NCBI RefSeq assembly: GCF_032854445.1 | Contig: NC_088300.1 | Coordinates: 15,567,570 to 15,631,569 of the forward strand | Source of the DNA: Liolophura sinensis | Taxonomy: Eukaryota; Mollusca; Polyplacophora; Chitonida; Chitonidae | Direction: 5' to 3' | Length of the DNA: 64,000 nucleotides | Shown here: positions 36,259 through 49,600 of the stretch, piece after piece | Position numbering within the stretch: the first letter of the stretch is position 1 | How the letters are laid out: each line of letters starts with the position of its first letter | Notes under the pieces: model-generated | Database searches by the model: none | What the model was told of the DNA's origin: nothing | The model's input: the letters and a program-made list of their open reading frames with translations, nothing else | Translations under genes and position numbers: made by a program

Positions 36259-36424
36259 GCTAATCAGCTCTGACGTCGCTGTAAACAATCCATGTAACCA
36301 CGAGTGACGTTGATTTCAACGGCGACATTCCCCTCTTTATGACGTCAAATCCTTGTGACGTACCATAACGTTCAAATTGATATGACGTCATGTGGATTAT
36401 TTAAGGGTTTAGCACCGCCGTAAA

Positions 36425-36517
36425 GGTGTTTGTTGTGTAACCAATACCGCTGAACCTTGTTTCGTGCCGAGTCAAATCCCGAGAATACGGATTTGATACC
36501 GCTACACAACAAACACC
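36425..36517. repeat. Nested inverted repeat in the RING-gene upstream region
   Basis: Outer arms are a perfect 15-bp inverted pair, GGTGTTTGTTGTGTA at 36425-36439 and its complement at 36503-36517. Inside are a second perfect pair, TCAAATCC at 36472-36479 and GGATTTGA at 36489-36496, and a direct repeat ATACCGCT (once in each half). It could be a small MITE remnant, a hairpin or a protein-binding site. Confidence 0.6.
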
Positions 36518-36541
36518 AAGACGAAGGTGTTAAAGTCTATT

Positions 36542-36572
36542 CTACCCCCCTCCCCACCCCCACCCCACCCCA
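36542..36572 (-). other. C-rich tract, quadruplex potential on the minus strand
   Basis: Runs of C (CCCCCC, CCCC, CCCCC, CCCC, CCCC) separated by single T or A, between the inverted repeat and the distal CRE sites. A similar C-rich tract is at 17666-17702 in a nidogen intron. Confidence 0.5.
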
Positions 36573-36829
36573 AAAATGAAGAAAAAACAGTATATTTAAT
36601 AATGCCGTTCACTTTTCCCCTCTCGCAAAGGTTATGCATTTAGACCAATCAACGATCAGCTAAGGCCATCGCGATTGACCTAGATACGTTAAAACTGTGT
36701 GACGTCGTGTCTTATTGTTGTGTGACGCAGGAACGTAAAAGTTTACTGCACATGTATTATGACGTCATACACTGATCTCAGACTGGAACGTCATAAAACA
36801 AATGTTTTTTTTTTTCACGTCATGGGGTC

Positions 36830-38835
36830 TGGGTGTGAAACATCAAAAATGTAAAAATAAAAGCGATATCTATAAACTGTGCGAAATAATTAACACTTTT
36901 ATCACTGTACGAAATTTCTATAGGTCGTTATTATATAAACCATGAATGCAAATCTAACAAACAAACTCAAATTCTTTTATTTGTATAAATAAACAGCATG
37001 GAATGATCTCATTTGGTGAGGTAAATGTACCGGCCAGCCGGTATGTTACATACTCGATGTTGTTTGAAGGTCAGCTCTATTTAATATGCAACTAACAACG
37101 GCGTAGAATTCTGTATTGATGCATGTAAAACGTCCTTTTCTCAGATCATTATGACGTCTCACTAGAGACAACACGATGTTACGGCAGAAACTGACACTTT
37201 CAGACATTGTAGGCCTAGTCTTTGCGATCAAGTTTTGACGCAACAGTTAATGGTAATTAGGCCCACTGAGGTTGCCAAAGTGCAAACACGAAAGTAATCA
37301 GTCGGCTTCTTTACTAAACAAGCTATTCAAAATTTGTATGTATATCTGTCTATTTATCTGTGTTTTGCAATTATTTTTCGTTTTAGATTTATTTATTCAT
37401 TGGGCACCATGTTGCTGGAAGGCTGGTAGTCTTATAATGTAGCAAGACGTTTCAGACATAAACTACACATATACAGTATATTAACAGGATTCGCAGTATA
37501 TTCTGATTTACGTCCGGGATCAGCCTTGGAATCAAACGGTCCTCAGTAAAATTTATTGGTCGTCCCTGGGATGTTTTACATACAATATTGGCTAAACAAA
37601 TGAAAGTGGCCAAAGAGTCAAGGAAAGAGGACTTTAACCAGGTCGTAAATTAACTGACTCTCCCACCTTACAGAAACTCCCACCACACTCCACACCGTCC
37701 ACTAATATACATTCAACTGTTTGTATCCCTGGAAACAACACTATAAATATAGGTCAGCACAAAGCACATCGCCCGCCGATCTAGACCGCAACTTCGTGGA
37801 GATTAAATACAGCAGTGGATCAAACAGAGACATTGCAGGTGTTGTGTGAATTTGACGTATTGGCCACGGTCCAAGTATTAACAGTGTACTCGCTGACACA
37901 CTGTGTTCCCACATTAGCGACATCTAAAATAGATTATGTGAAAATTTTCCCTAAATTAAAACTGAAATCAATGATTCACAAATTCTGCCATTTTATCTCC
38001 TATCGTATGGCCATTGTACACACGAAGACTTTACCATTTTCACCTTTTCTTCCACTGTCACATCTTCTACCGTTTTAGTAGCTATTTCTAGATCTGTAAC
38101 TCCTCGTACCATTTAACTCGGTATTTCTACCACTGTTACCACTATTTCTTATACCATTTTACTCTTTCTACCATCGTCACATATTTATTCTTGTACCCAT
38201 CCACTTAATTGTGCGATCTAACAGTTAAGTGAAAATTTCAAATCAAAGGTTTCCTCACATGGCACAGTATGACTGTTTTTACTTTTGACTACAAATGAGT
38301 TCCAAATCGAAACTCCCCTGTTATTCAACGTAGTGTTGCAAGGAAAATGTCATTGCTTCTCCTGTCCTGGCGTTATCAGTGGTGGCCCCAATTAATGTCT
38401 AAAATAGTGTGGCACTTTATGACGGTTAGATGAATGAACTAGCGCTGCTTTGACGTCTCAACTTTCCAAACTCCATGGGCAACAAGCATGGTATTTTGAA
38501 CAAATTATACACTGTCCAAATTTGGGCAGCTTATTTGTGGCCAAACATAAGCTATAATTTGCATACACGTATATGAAATATAATGGGAAAACTTGACGGT
38601 CTGGTGAGTGAACCAGGATTACTTTAACGGGCACAACCTTCTCCAATCCAAGTCGTCTTGAGCAAAATCGCATGCAGTCTGTACAGATAACGTAATATAA
38701 GAGCATACTGTCACTCTGAAAAACGATAGGCTCAATTTCACTCAATATTTCGACACTTTATTTTGTACCGAAATGCCGAGTCAAAATGAGCCTGTCCTTT
38801 TTCAGAGTTACAAAACTCGTGTATTACGTTCAATT
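36830..38835. other. Intergenic stretch, nothing recognised
   Basis: No exon with good borders. 38020-38180 is a degenerate pyrimidine-rich repeat of TACCATTTTAC and TTCTACCACTGT-like pieces. Confidence 0.45.
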
Positions 38836-39110
38836 TTATTTATTTATTTGATTGGTGTTTTACGCTGTGCTCAAGAATATTTCACTTATACGACGGTGGC
38901 CAGAATTATGGTGGGAGGAAACCGGGCAGAGCCCGGGGGAAACCCAAGACCATCCGCAGATTGCTGGATGCAGGTACCTCCCCACGTACGGCCGGAGAGG
39001 AAGCCAGCATAAGCCTGACTTGAACTCACAGGGAGCGACCGCATTCGTGAGAGGCCCCTGTGTCATTACGCTGCGCTAGCGCGCTAATCAACTGGGCCAC
39101 GAAGGCCCCC
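38836..39110 (-). mobile_element. SINE family A, full length
   Basis: TTTATTTATTTATTTGATTG, GTTTTACGCTGTGCTCAAG, GAGGAAACCGGGCAGAGCCC, ACGTACGGCCGGAGAGGAAG and the tRNA-like head GCGCTAGCGCGCTAATCAAC then TGGGCCACGAAGGCCCCC. About 275 bp; one of the best-preserved copies here. Confidence 0.93.
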
Positions 39111-41431
39111 TATTAGGTTCAACTAATCATTCGAACACAAATGACATGTATATAAACAAAATAACAGAATGTATTTAAAATTACTGGAAAACTTTGTAAA
39201 TTACCTTTAAAGACGCAACACTTGTGGAGAGCTGATAGGTAATGTATAAGTATAATAATCGCGCTGTCACATAAGTGAGCGGACTTATTCGTGCTCAGAA
39301 CGATAACGTTTGCCATTTTAACATTCGCTTAATTCTTATTACCAAAGTATTCGTCAGCTTCTATTTATCAAACTTACTGAAAGCGGATTGGCGTTTCGGC
39401 CTAACACAGTTAATTGAATCACACAACACAATCCATGTATACACTACATAACATTCGATAATAGGCTTCGTATTTATCATCTGAATACAAGCTAAGGAAT
39501 AGGCAAATTGGATCATTCTTTTTTCTTCCACCAAATATTTATCCATTTTTCGTTGCAAAAGAATGAGACATACACAGAGCCAGTTGGGTCAGGTAAGTAA
39601 CTGATCAAACGGACGTTATGTACAGGTTAAGTGCGTGGGCACTGTAAATGTCACTCGATGCTCCCATGAACATATGATTAAATACACCTCCATTCCGTCA
39701 CGTTATAAATGACCTCCTCTTTTATTAACCTGGTAACGAAAAGGGAACCCCGACTGTGAAAATCGTCAGAAACATCGACACAGTACCCAGCCGTAATCTC
39801 TAAATATCCGGCCAGACTTCACCTAGGTATTGGCATTTTCTTGATACCTTGGCGTACAACACTCTTCTTTTCGGGCAATACATCGCATTGGTGAATCAAC
39901 ATTGGTGCCGTACATTGTGTCAGGTTCTATAGTTACCCTGACCTGTCTGCTGTTTCTACATCAAATTACCGGCCTCATTATGACGCCCAATTATTTGTTC
40001 TTTGCAGCAGCATTTTATTTTACCTCAATTCGCCACGATGAGTAGACAATGCCCCATTGTAATACATATCGATGCAGCTTGCTAATGACGACCAGAGCTC
40101 TAGCCTATACCCGTACAGGTGGTGAAAATCTAAATTACTATCAATAATAAGGTGATCAATATTACACACATCAAACATACTGCCCTTGACTAAACACGCC
40201 CGCATTGTTTTGACCATCTGTTTTTGGTTTGGTTATTCAAAAAGGTAACGAGCATTTGTCAACAGTGTATAGCCTTTCTGCTGATCGCCATGTAATTACC
40301 TCAAAAAAAAATGGCATGAAAGCAATAACAACATTGTCTTGTCGACGTAACTCTGCTGAATGTCACTGAGCCTCACTCCAGGTTCATTTCATACTGCTTA
40401 TTCGATGATTGAGGAAAGTGACGGATACTGAAGTAGCTGATTTTCTTATGATACAAATGCTTAATTTGGCTTGATATCGCATTCAGCGATAAATCGGCCA
40501 TACCTTAATGGTATAACCTTGTGATCTTTCCTCAGGCATACATGCCTTACATGAACGCCAGACCGAAGACACCAGACTTAATTTTCCAGTCACAGTATAT
40601 GGCCTAACCGGGTCAAAAGGTAGTTAATCTATCATTCCATGCTTATAACACCAAGCCAGGCCTGTCAGTTTTAAAATCCTATTTTCGACCCAACTGGGGC
40701 TTGAACAGCGTTGTCCTGCTTGTGATGCGCGCACCCTAATGTTAAACCTTCACATAGTGGCGTCCATGTAACGAAGAGTATACATATGTGTAAACATTAC
40801 GTATCAGGTTTGTTGACAGATTTTCAAGGTCTCTCGAGTCCTACTTGTGTGTGTGATTTCCAAAATAACCAGCTGTACGTCACACATGGCCACAAAATTT
40901 GTCAAAGGCCATGGTTTCCTCCAACAGTAAGAATGACTTTCATCGTAATAAGTGAGATATTCTTACGATACGTAATTCCAATCCAATCAAGGCATAAATC
41001 ATACATCAACGCTTTCTCCCTGTGAAAACATTTTTTGCGAAAAAAAGAAAAACATTGTTGGCCTTTTGCAATTACAACCGGTCCTCTCTGAAGAGTTGTG
41101 AAAACAAAGCAGCAGCTGATTTTGTTTTCATATATGTAAAAATAATGCTTAGGCATTCTCACGTAGAGTTAATTATTGGTCGTGGAAGAGGTTGCTTATT
41201 GCATTGCCATGGACAGCTGGGGAGCAAATTGCTGCAGAGATATACGTACACACTGGTGAAACAAGAAAGCTAACTGCCATCCTGTTTGTAAACAGTCACA
41301 GATATCGGGCGTGCCTCAATGTTCTGCACGAACAGACCAGTGAAGTTTTCTATTACATTTGTTAGGTTAATCTGAAAAACTGACCAGGTTGGTGACACGT
41401 ACTCGGATCAATAGCAGAGAAAACTATATGC

Positions 41432-41494
41432 AGCTAGGCCGCTGTCGTATAAGTGAAATATTCTTGAGGAAAGCGTCAAATAAATAAATAAATC
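41432..41494 (+). mobile_element. SINE family A 3' fragment
   Basis: AGGCCGCTGTCGTATAAGTG, AAATATTCTTGAGGAAAGCG, TCAAATAAATAAATAAAT. Only the last 60 bp of the element. Confidence 0.8.
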
Positions 41495-42299
41495 TACAGG
41501 TGAATTGCTGTTAAACTAAAACAACCAAAACTTCATGTCACATAACTGACAAGGGAAATACAAACAGATTATTATGCAAGCATACCGCAATAGGTAGATA
41601 TTAGCAATTTTTAGATGACACGAGAAATACAAAAATATGTCCCAGATTTAATTTTTGTTCATTTTCTACCATCTTAGTATGTTTGTGTTTACAGAATTCT
41701 CAGTCTGTCTGTAATTGTAACTGTTCTTGTGTCGTACAACGTTTTTAAACTGGGATACATGTTACATCCCAGGTCAAGTGGGACTACTATATTGCCAAGT
41801 GGCTGTTGGATATACAGAATGTCTTATCAGTATGAGGGGAAAATAAATTCAGAATCTTGCAAATGCCACACTGCAGTGCTTCCATCACCACTTTTTACAT
41901 GTCAAGGGAAATTTGATCTGGCAGGAAATGCAAAATATATATTGTAGAACCTTGTCCTAAAATTTACTCTACTAAAATGAACGAAAAAGACTAAAAAACT
42001 TTATTTTTTAATCAAACAGATTAACTCCTTACACGAGTCTTATTTATCAACAACTGCGTCTGACCAAATACTTTGGCTACCACACAAGTTAGAGCTAAAC
42101 TCCCTTTGTTTTTTACAAATAACGCGAAGTATGAAAGTATTAAAAATTATATTAAGAATTTTGAATCTTTTTATTTCCTCAAGATCAACTCAGGATGTTT
42201 TACACAGCCTTTTAAAGGGGCATGATAAAAAAAATTCCTACAAGAAATCTGTTGCTGTCGGGGCCCCAGCTTTTAAACTCGGAGCCCTAATATTAAACT

Positions 42300-42620
42300 T
42301 GGAATTACGACTCCAAAACTCGGGGCACTGACTGTGTTTTAAGTTTTTGGTCAGTTTTACGGTTCCGCACTCTTTTCTCGGGATACTAATTAACTTTGAA
42401 TTGCTGTTCAAAAACGAATATGGCAATCTAAGGTTGCGGAGCATCCGGGGCCTATACGCTGGAGTAGACTTTTAAAACTCATTTTTTGTTTCAGCTTTCA
42501 CGGCTCTATACTCTTTAAGCCCCATCTCTCGTTGTCCAAATATGACTCGAATCTCATATACGGCAATCTAGGATCGCGGAACTTCAGGGGACTAGGCGAA
42601 TATGGCTTTTCGTGGCGCTG
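42300..42620. repeat. Old local duplication
   Basis: Segments near 42405-42475 and 42535-42610 share the order CGAATATGGCAATCTA (first) or CATATACGGCAATCTA (second), GGTTGCGGA or GATCGCGGA, a GGGG(C/A)CTA block and a final ACTTTT or GGCTTTT. Divergence is high. Confidence 0.4.
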
Positions 42621-43571
42621 GTAAAGATTTAATTTGACATGATTGTTGTTATACTCAAAATATTTTTCACTTATATGGAGGTGATTATTATTGGAAGAGG
42701 AAATGGGACTTGCCCAGAGTAAACCACTGGGTGAACTGTCCTGCTCTTGAATAACATCACACGTTAAACGGTGCAAATGAACACCCGAGCGTCGCCGATC
42801 GCTTATAAGTACCAATGCTCAGCAAGCAATGGGAGTGGTGGAATCTATGGGTCGGTAAGGCGGTTTACATATCCCATCGAATTATTCCGACCAATGCCAA
42901 AGGAAGTGACTGGTTAGAATTACTCCTGTCTTTATTCAACAACAAGACAAGTATACCGTTTGTTATTTTCAAGGTGCCAACAGCCAAAGAATTGACAAAT
43001 TCTGAAGGGTTTGAATCACCACAAATGGACTAATCATAAAACTGGGCCAAGAACGTCCACTAAAAGTGGATCTCATTTTTCCAACATCAAACGACGAAAA
43101 TAACACCGAAAGATACGATAGCATCATTGCAACAATCATTTTTGGACTAACTCACGATCTGTATTTGTAGTTGTGACAATAACTGTTTGGTTTGGCGTAT
43201 TTTAGAGACAGGACACTATATAGGATGTCCATTTCACGACTGACAGTTGACTGCTTGGTTGGACGTCAGCAGAAAACTCATTACATACCTTTGACTATAA
43301 CTCTATATGTGACCTAACATCCTTTTATCGTACACTCATTTTTCAGCTGACCAATATGGCCAGGTATCCCACAGAGGCAGATATTTGTCACCTTCTGCGA
43401 AAATCGATCAGCCGCCAGAGCTGCTCAGCATAAAGAGCCTCAGTTTGGGACGTCCAAGTCCATTGCAAACAGTTACGAGAGTAAACTCGTATACATAACA
43501 GTCTGGAAATACTACCAATGTGGCGTTAAACCTGAAAGCTTTGGTCTGGGACAATAGATACTGACGATACC

Positions 43572-43613
43572 ATGACTGTTGGTTTTCTAAATTTCTGGGG
43601 AGTGTTATTGGTG
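43572..43613 (+). CDS. Adhesion GPCR exon 1: signal peptide
   Basis: ATG with A at -3, followed by [14 protein letters not shown], then a consensus donor (gtg/gtaagt). The exon is exactly 14 codons and ends in phase 0. The next exon continues [14 protein letters not shown], so signal cleavage is likely after the hydrophobic run, near the TSAGHG stretch. This fit of ATG, hydrophobic core, donor and phase is why I place the start here. 5' UTR and promoter were not identified. Confidence 0.7.
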
Positions 43614-46600
43614 GTAAGTCAAAGACTTTATCTTGGTTATATCAGTTTAAATAACGACATTATAGGTGTACTTACAGGCCTACAAAATGAACAAAGAAGT
43701 TGTGATGCCTGTGTATATTCATTTATTAATTTAGTTATATGTATTTATTTTATTGGTGTTTTACGCTGTGCTCAAGAAAATTTCACTTATACGACGACGG
43801 CCAGCATAATGGCTCCACTCGTATAATTCAATGAATATCTGAAAAGAGGGCCTTGTTCCAAAAGTCGATCGTAAACAATCTGTATTGTAACTATCAAGGC
43901 AACATATGTTTTTAACATGTATCATCACAGTATTGCAACGATCAAAATAACATATACGATCTTCTTAGGGAACGAGAGTGTTGGCCTAATGTTCATGGCG
44001 TCATTTACGATCAATATAAATTAAATAGAAGCTAGGGATCTTTTAAGGAAAAGAAGCACTCTAAAATGCATTCATGTCAATGAACCATAGTTCGTTCTTG
44101 TGTGAAATATTTGTTGCGGGCTACCGTGGCCGAGGTGGTTAGGGTGCCAACGTGGCGCAATGATCCAGAAGTCTCTCACCAATGCGGTCACTGTGATCTC
44201 AAGTTCAACTTATGTTGTCTTCCTCTGCGGCTGTACGTGGTGAGGCCTCCCAGAAACCTTCTGATCCCCTCTGCGTTCTGCCCGGTTTCCTGCCAACATA
44301 ATGCTGGCCGTCGTCGTTTAAGTGAAATATTCTTGTCTACGGCGTAAATCCAGTCAAAAAGGTAAATGTTTATATATCACGGGCACTGAATCACAAAATG
44401 AGAACCTAAAATTTGCAAATTATACACGAAGAATTTTTAATTGGTATTATTCACTAATCAATTAAGCTTCCAGAAACTTTATTCAAATATGCATCATTAA
44501 TGAGGTATTTCTGTCAAGAGTGTCGTCCCAATAACCAACAACAGCTATGATAAATTTCCTTGACACCTATTGGTGACCAGCACTTTTAAATAACTGAACA
44601 CTGTTAGACATAAATGCAACCCGCCAAAACGTTATCGTCCCCGAAATTTGGCTCGGACTCTAGATCGATTTCCGAGCATAGTGGGATCGTAGACTTAAGC
44701 TGTTGTCAAGGTATTGACAAATTCCACATGCATAATGGACAGGCCTGCATATACACCAGTATTCTAACCTCTCCAGTGTTTGTTTTTGTCCTCTATAATC
44801 TTTGTTCACTTTCAATAATAACCTATATCTAAATGACCATTACTAGTATTATATTCGTTGATATATTTTGATGTCCAAAAGCTTTTTGCATTAGAGACAC
44901 AAGGCAAATAGTATATACAACGCTTATGGTTCCCATCTCCTGAATCAACACTTTTCGATTAACCGGTGTTGTGTTAACGTTATTTGACCTACCTGTTCAA
45001 CATGGGAGCGTTACTAAGCACCCTGTGTTAGCAGAAAGTCCCCAGGGGGACGAGTCAAAGCATCTAGCACACTGCTCTCATGTTAACCCTGTTAGTTCGG
45101 CCATAATGAACGTATGTGTGGGTTGTCCCGTACAAAACACAGCGGTCACAGAATTCCCACAGGATACTAAAACAGATTAACTTAATTCCACCAACAGATG
45201 GCAAGCCTGTTAATATACCAAAACTATAAAAATGATAATCATAATCAAAAATGCGTTCAATCCAGTGAACTGCCACTGTAGGCCTACATCTAACTGAAAT
45301 GACACACTCGTCCCTCACTCACCTTTAAACCAGTAATTTCAAATAATTACCTGAACCGTCACCTTCTTTAGTGAATGATTTTTATTAAAGATAGTGTATC
45401 AAGGTCCTTTATCATTAAGTGATTTATATCTGAAACGTAGACTGAATGTGCTCATCATTCAAGTACCGGTACCACATTATCTCCCTAATCATTTATTTCC
45501 TTTGTTTCAGATTTACACTTCTGCAGGTCATGGAAAAGGTGAGATAACATTGTTCCTTATTGATTGATCAATTCATTTTTTTATTGATTTTTATCATGGA
45601 AGCGACCTTTGGGTTTCGACTAGAACATATCATACTAGAACATCAAGCACGCGAGTGTAGTGAATGAATGAATGAACGAATGATCATGGCTTTACGCCAC
45701 ATCGACGTCGAGTGTAATGTATTACAGGTATAATCTATTGCTAAAGGAGTAAAGAAAAGCGAAAGGGACAACAATATTTTAGATTTGTTTCTAATTTCGG
45801 TATATATGGCATTAAGATATGAGTGTTCGTTAAAACATTTACAAAAGACACTATCATGCTAATAATTGATAACAGTAAATTATAAATTTATCTGACTTAG
45901 TTCAATAATTAAATGAGCGCCATGCCACAAGAAGACACAATATATACACACACACACAGCTAATGACTCGTCGTCATCATATGAAAAAATTATTAAACTG
46001 GTAAAACTCCAATACATACATTCATATTGATCATAATATTTCTTGCATACAGATCCGTCATTTTGGTGATGGTCATAAAAACACACACTGCTAAGTGTAC
46101 GATGCATCTGTCTGATCATAGGGGCTTGATATTCATGTATCATTAAATACAGGAAGCCAGGATTGCAGGTTTTCCCCTACATCTATCGCGGTTACCGATA
46201 AAGCCAACATTGGAGATGTGGTCGCCGAACTAAGATGCACACAATCTTGTAAAAATATAGTTCTCTCCTTATCCTCGGACACCAAGTACTTCAGGCTTGA
46301 AGATGACAATAGCCTCGTTTTGAACGAGCTCCTTCACGACGTCCAGCCATCACAATTAACCTCGGTAAGATGGCAACAGAGCATTGAACTTCGTTTTTTC
46401 GTGTCTAATATAGTTGTGTATGAAAAAATGTCACTTTCTCACAGTTTTTTAATATACTGATTAATAAGCAATTTGTCAGGGACCCGTTTTTTGGGAGAGG
46501 TTGTAATGCTGTGTCAAACGTAATTACCATTGGGTGTATCTCAGAGCACGTGTCGTCATGACACTTAGGCCTACGTTTCACTTAAGTCACATCCTGTTTG

Positions 46601-49600
46601 TATAGAACGTGTCTCAGAATTTCGTGTACAGCACTGTATGTAATGTTTGCATTTAAACACATAAGCTTATAAACAGCTCATGATATTAATTTTTGATATT
46701 TAAGAGTTTATTTGATCATTAAGCACGTAAACAATAAAATATCATAATCGCATTGACACTTTCCTTCCTCCGCACAAGAATGAAATATATTCTTAGCAAC
46801 TTTGCACCTGCATCTTTACTCTCTTTATTTTCTTTACGAATAAGGTGACGGTGATACAAACCAAGAACACCAAACATGCTGAATGTACAGTGAGCGTGGA
46901 GTTGGTTACCAGCGTCATTGGTATCGGTGACTCCACTTTTGCCGAGGCAGAAAATCTTGATGGTATAACAACCGCTCCTTTGGATGGTTCATCACCAGCC
47001 GGTGATTCTGGGATGACGAGCGATGCTGATGTGACAAGGGGTGCGGATGTAATCAGCGATACTGGGACGACAAGCGGTGCTGATGCGACAAGTGATTCTG
47101 GGGCGACAAGTGATTCTAATGCAACAATTGATTCTGGGGCGACAAGTGATTCTAATGCGACAATTGATTCTGGGGCGACCACAAGGCCCATCCTCAGTTT
47201 ATGGAGCTACAGGTAGGGTAGCTTTACAAAGCAAAGCATGGTAATGTACAAAGTACTTTATGTGTGTATTAAGTGACCAATACACTTGGGAATTGTCATA
47301 TATATATATATTTATTTATTTATTTATTCAACATTTCAGCACTTTTCATCAAAATAAATCCCGCACGTGGAAAGGTATGAAAACCTGGGGAAGGTCATGG
47401 GTTTGCCCTTGGCATTGCGGGTTCCTCTCGCCCTCAGAATAATGAACAGAAAGAAACAGTATCAACTATCACACAGCTATGGACGTTTTCTTGGCCAATC
47501 AGATAGCGACTTGAAGCATAAAGTTATTTTCTTTACGAAATGTCCTCATTAAAAAAAAAAATTGTATCACTTTGCTCGCATGCTTTTAGTTCAGTGGGCT
47601 TTGTGGAATCGGTGGATTTCATCCCAGATGTCTGAGATAATTCTAATCGCGAAGCATACCTCTTGTGTGATGTCATTTACAACATATACCTTGGCTCGCA
47701 GTCAATATGATTCGAAATTTGAGATTGGTTACTGTTTTTCCCCTTGTTGACATGATTTGTTTGTTTTTTATTGATGTTATACACGTTTGCACTAGAAAAA
47801 AAAACGATTCCAGATAAACCAAAACATAGGAATATATTCTATTGATTGAAAAGCAAAAGATAGAGGTGCTGTGTTAAACTTCAAACCGCTTTAGAAAAAT
47901 ACCCGTGACAAGCTTTTCCTGCTCAAGTTGACAATCCCATATTTGCTATGTCTAACATGGAGGGCTATGTCGCCACAACCCACAGTTTACCATGTGCTGC
48001 TAACGCGTAGGCTTTACTCGGACAATGCGACATTACTTCTTGATGACTGTAATTTCAATGCATGCCTACATAATGCAGTTATCGGAACAACGATCTTAAC
48101 GATATTGAAATCTCAACTCTTTGGTATGTGGATTGAGTTTCACTTATGTTTGCATTCCTCTTATAACGGTCTATTTAATGCTTTGGAGTAAAGTGTTACT
48201 GTCATTCAAGAATAAAAGACGGATCAGTTTACTGGCTGAATTTATGCATTACCGCCTCGAATATATATCACGACTTTACCTATGAGAGGAAACGACAAAA
48301 GCTACCAATTTCATTTTCTAGTTACATGCATTTATTTTTATGATGTACACGTAAATGTAATTATATGTGGCGATATTTGGTCACTGCTGGATTTAACTTG
48401 AAGGCGGCAGGCTGTCGAAATAGAAAATGACAAGCCCTCAAAATCTCCATTAAACAACACAAAGTTCACAGTCCCACGCAACATTCCAATCAATTATTCA
48501 CATCACACACAATATCAAATTTGACCCTGGGAGACGCAGAGGTCAAATATGAGGTTACTGTGCATGTAATTTAGCTGTCTTGCAAGTAAATGAGCCTGTG
48601 TCGCTCCTAGCGCTACACAAATTCAGGCGTATTCCAACCCAGCAGATTCCCCTAGGATCATGCTGACAGGTATACGTAGCAGAAACATTGGGAAAGTGAT
48701 ACCTAGGATGCATTCTTGTGTGGATACTGATACCAATGAGCGTCAAACAAAACATTCCTTGAACAATATATATATTGTATATAATACACTAATTAGTGTT
48801 TTGTGCACCCTTACAGATGGCGCTGTACGTTCCTCGATTACGACTCATACTGTTGAGGGCATGACAGCGGAGGGGACCACAAACTCACTGCCCTCTGACA
48901 TTACCAGACAAGCTATTCTCACAGCACAAGGTGGAGTGAAGTATTAATTCTCGGAGGACCACGATTTTTAGTGCCCAATCTAAGCTTCGGCTCCGACATT
49001 TGTATACCACTCGTAAACCTTCAGTGGATGTTCCTTGTGCAGGATCCATTTCGAAAACAACCTACAACACCGATTCTCAAGGAATATGAAAGAAATAATA
49101 TGCAGACCTGGCATAGCATTACTGCATTTCTGTAACATTGCGATCAGGGGGTCAGCCCTGACAAAGTAATACTGCATTCTGTAACATTGCGATCAGTGGG
49201 TTAGCCCCGGCATAGTAATACTGCATTCTGTAACATTGCGATCAGCGGATCAGCCCTGACATAATATTACTGCATGTCTGTAACATTGCAATCGGGAGTG
49301 GGGAGTGGGGGAAAAGGAGTCAGCCCCAAGTTTAAAGCAGAAAGCATTTGGACGTATAAATTCGTTAATCGGATGTCCTCGTCGGTCTGGTGACCGGTGC
49401 TTTTCCCAGAGTGAAGAATGAACCTGAAAAATTAATTAAAGAGAGGAATTCAAAGCTGAAATGAATAAACCGAAACCTGGATAATTAATTATAACGATGG
49501 GCAGGTGTATATTTGTATGTGATAAAGTGCCACACGCTATATAAAAGCTTGTACTTCGACATTTATATATTGTTTATAATAGAGAATTCAAAATACGTTA

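Larger units (their letters stand above)
36271..36822. promoter_or_regulatory. Cluster of CRE-type (TGACGTCA) sites upstream of the RING-like gene
   Basis: Three perfect palindromes TGACGTCA occur at 36340-36347, 36383-36390 and 36760-36767. Near matches are TGACGTCG at 36271-36278 and 36700-36707, TGACGTTG at 36305-36312, TGACGTAC at 36356-36363, and ACGTCA half sites at 36788-36793 and 36817-36822. A further TGACGTCT is at 37152-37159. They start about 15 bp upstream of the ATG on the minus strand, where a promoter would be. CREB/ATF factors bind this palindrome. Binding here is inferred, not shown. Confidence 0.55.
39111..43571. other. Intergenic region before the adhesion GPCR
   Basis: No supported exon. 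It contains SINE family A fragments at 41432-41494 (plus) and 42650-42730 (minus, degenerate), a possible very degenerate one near 40905-40990, and a duplicated segment at 42300-42620. The GPCR promoter presumably lies near the end of this stretch; no TATA box or other element stood out. Confidence 0.4.

Noticed and set aside
42498..42815. Minus-strand open frame of 105 codons
   Set aside because: It overlaps a degenerate SINE fragment and a local duplication and has no splice or domain support.
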